A DNA stretch of 16,582 bases from Flavobacterium psychrophilum. Lineage in GTDB: Bacteria > Bacteroidota > Bacteroidia > Flavobacteriales > Flavobacteriaceae. A model generated the notes under the pieces. It made no database searches, had not been told where the DNA came from, and worked only from the letters and a program-made list of their open reading frames with translations. This document shows positions 15,761-16,582 of the stretch, one piece after another; position 1 is the stretch's first letter, and every line of letters starts with the position of its first letter. The DNA lies in contig CAMAWK010000029.1 of the NCBI GenBank assembly GCA_945861915.1, forward strand, positions 1-16,582. Direction: 5' to 3'. Position numbers and translations under genes: made by a program.

Positions 15761-16582
15761 ATGAAAGTAAAGTTTAAAGGATTCTTAGTACTACTAGTAC
15801 TAATCGCGCAACTCACCTTTGCGCAAGAGCGAGTTGTTACAGGAGTTGTTTCTGACAATACAGGATTGCCTCTACCAGGAGCAAGTGTATTGGTAAAAGG
15901 AACAAAAACTGCAACCCAAACTGATTTTGATGGAAAATACTCTATCAAAGCGACACCAAGTCAAACACTAGTATTTAGTTATATTGGGATGAAATCCCAA
16001 GAAGTTAGTGCTAGTTCGCAAAGTATCAACATTAAATTACAAGATGGTGCTCAAGCACTTCAAGAAGTAGTTGTTACTGCCTTAGGTATAAAAAGGGAAA
16101 AAAAATCTCTAGGATATTCTGTTTCAACAGTAAAAGCTGAAAGTCTTAATCAAAAATCAGAAGGTGATATTGGACGTGTTTTAAGCGGAAAAGTTGCTGG
16201 TGTAAACATCACTGCAACCAACGGTATGTCTGGTTCAAGCACTAATATAAACATTAGAGGTTTTAATTCGATTTCAGGATCAACACAGCCTTTATTTATA
16301 GTTGACGGAGTTCCGTTTGATTCTGGAACAAATACGCAATCTACCTATTTGAATGGAAACACTGAGTCGAGCCGTTTTTTAGATATTGATCCAAATTCAA
16401 TCGAAAATGTAAGTGTTTTAAAAGGATTAAGTGCTACAGTGCTTTATGGTAATGCGGGAAGAAATGGTGTTATCTTGATTACAACAAAAAACGCAACCTC
16501 CTCGAAAGTTAATAAGAAGTCAGAAATCACAATTAGTCAATCTGTGTTTTTTTCTGAAGCTCATTTACCAAAATATCAAAAC
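15761..16582 (+). CDS. SusC/RagA-family TonB-linked outer membrane receptor (N-terminal part, cut by window edge)
   Basis: This is an outer membrane receptor that would import a large nutrient ligand (often a glycan or peptide) using TonB energy, usually with a SusD-like surface lipoprotein. Only the first 274 codons are visible; such proteins usually run to about 900-1100 residues. A signal peptide is clear (hydrophobic 8-20, likely cleavage at TFA-QER, residue 21/22). Residues 24-95 form a CarboxypepD_reg-like domain (GVVSDNTGLPLPGASVLVKG, then TDFDGKYSI). The TonB-box region is EVVVTALG (102-109). The plug domain follows: LSGKVAGVNI, NINIRGFNS and LFIVDGVPFD (141-187), then LYGNAGRNGVILITTK (228-243). 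The ligand cannot be inferred, and a susD partner would lie beyond the window. The start ATG has an A-rich context with no Shine-Dalgarno motif. Confidence 0.95.
   Translation, partial: MKVKFKGFLVLLVLIAQLTFAQERVVTGVVSDNTGLPLPGASVLVKGTKTATQTDFDGKYSIKATPSQTLVFSYIGMKSQEVSASSQSINIKLQDGAQALQEVVVTALGIKREKKSLGYSVSTVKAESLNQKSEGDIGRVLSGKVAGVNITATNGMSGSSTNINIRGFNSISGSTQPLFIVDGVPFDSGTNTQSTYLNGNTESSRFLDIDPNSIENVSVLKGLSATVLYGNAGRNGVILITTKNATSSKVNKKSEITISQSVFFSEAHLPKYQN

Noticed and set aside
15754..15948. Minus-strand frame of 64 codons across the receptor start
   Set aside because: It runs antisense to the signal peptide and N-terminal domain of the SusC-like receptor, which is the real gene.

Overview
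The window is AT-rich (about one third G+C by eye) and reads as the chromosome of a member of the Bacteroidota, most likely Flavobacterium or a close relative. Four observations support this: r-protein sequences of Bacteroidota type (S12 with PNSAMRK, L2 with DHPMGGGEG); no Shine-Dalgarno motifs before the genes, with A/T-rich start contexts instead; a Bacteroidota-type promoter (TTTG-N19-TACATTTG) before rpsL; and a SusC/RagA-type TonB-linked receptor at the right end. The species cannot be fixed from this sequence.

Positions 1-13599 hold one long minus-strand gene cluster, transcribed from right to left. It joins what are separate operons in E. coli: str (rpsL, rpsG, fusA, but no tuf), S10 (rpsJ, rplC, rplD, rplW, rplB, rpsS, rplV, rpsC, rplP, rpmC, rpsQ) and spc (rplN, rplX, rplE, rpsN, rpsH, rplF, rplR, rpsE, rpmD, rplO, secY). 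It encodes 23 ribosomal proteins, elongation factor G and, cut by the left edge, the translocon subunit SecY. Most genes are 2-21 nt apart and rplC/rplD overlap by one base, so they probably form one polycistronic unit. Only three gaps are long: rpsL-rpsG (95 nt, an 8-nt tandem repeat), rpsJ-rplC (75 nt, two competing hairpins) and rpsN-rpsH (129 nt, two well-formed hairpins). These gaps are the least explained parts of the cluster and the best candidates for RNA-level regulation.

Positions 13600-13819 are a divergent intergenic region with a clear promoter for the r-protein cluster and no convincing promoter for the rightward gene. To its right lie two plus-strand envelope genes. The first is a 597-residue Omp85-family outer membrane protein (POTRA-like N-terminal part, IRGF motif, C-terminal Phe) that starts at TTG. 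The second is the first 274 codons of a SusC/RagA-type TonB-dependent receptor, cut by the right edge. They have no evident functional tie to the ribosomal genes.

No tRNA, rRNA, CRISPR, insertion sequence or prophage gene was seen. The window is mostly conserved housekeeping sequence. The most unusual signal is the structured rpsN-rpsH spacer.
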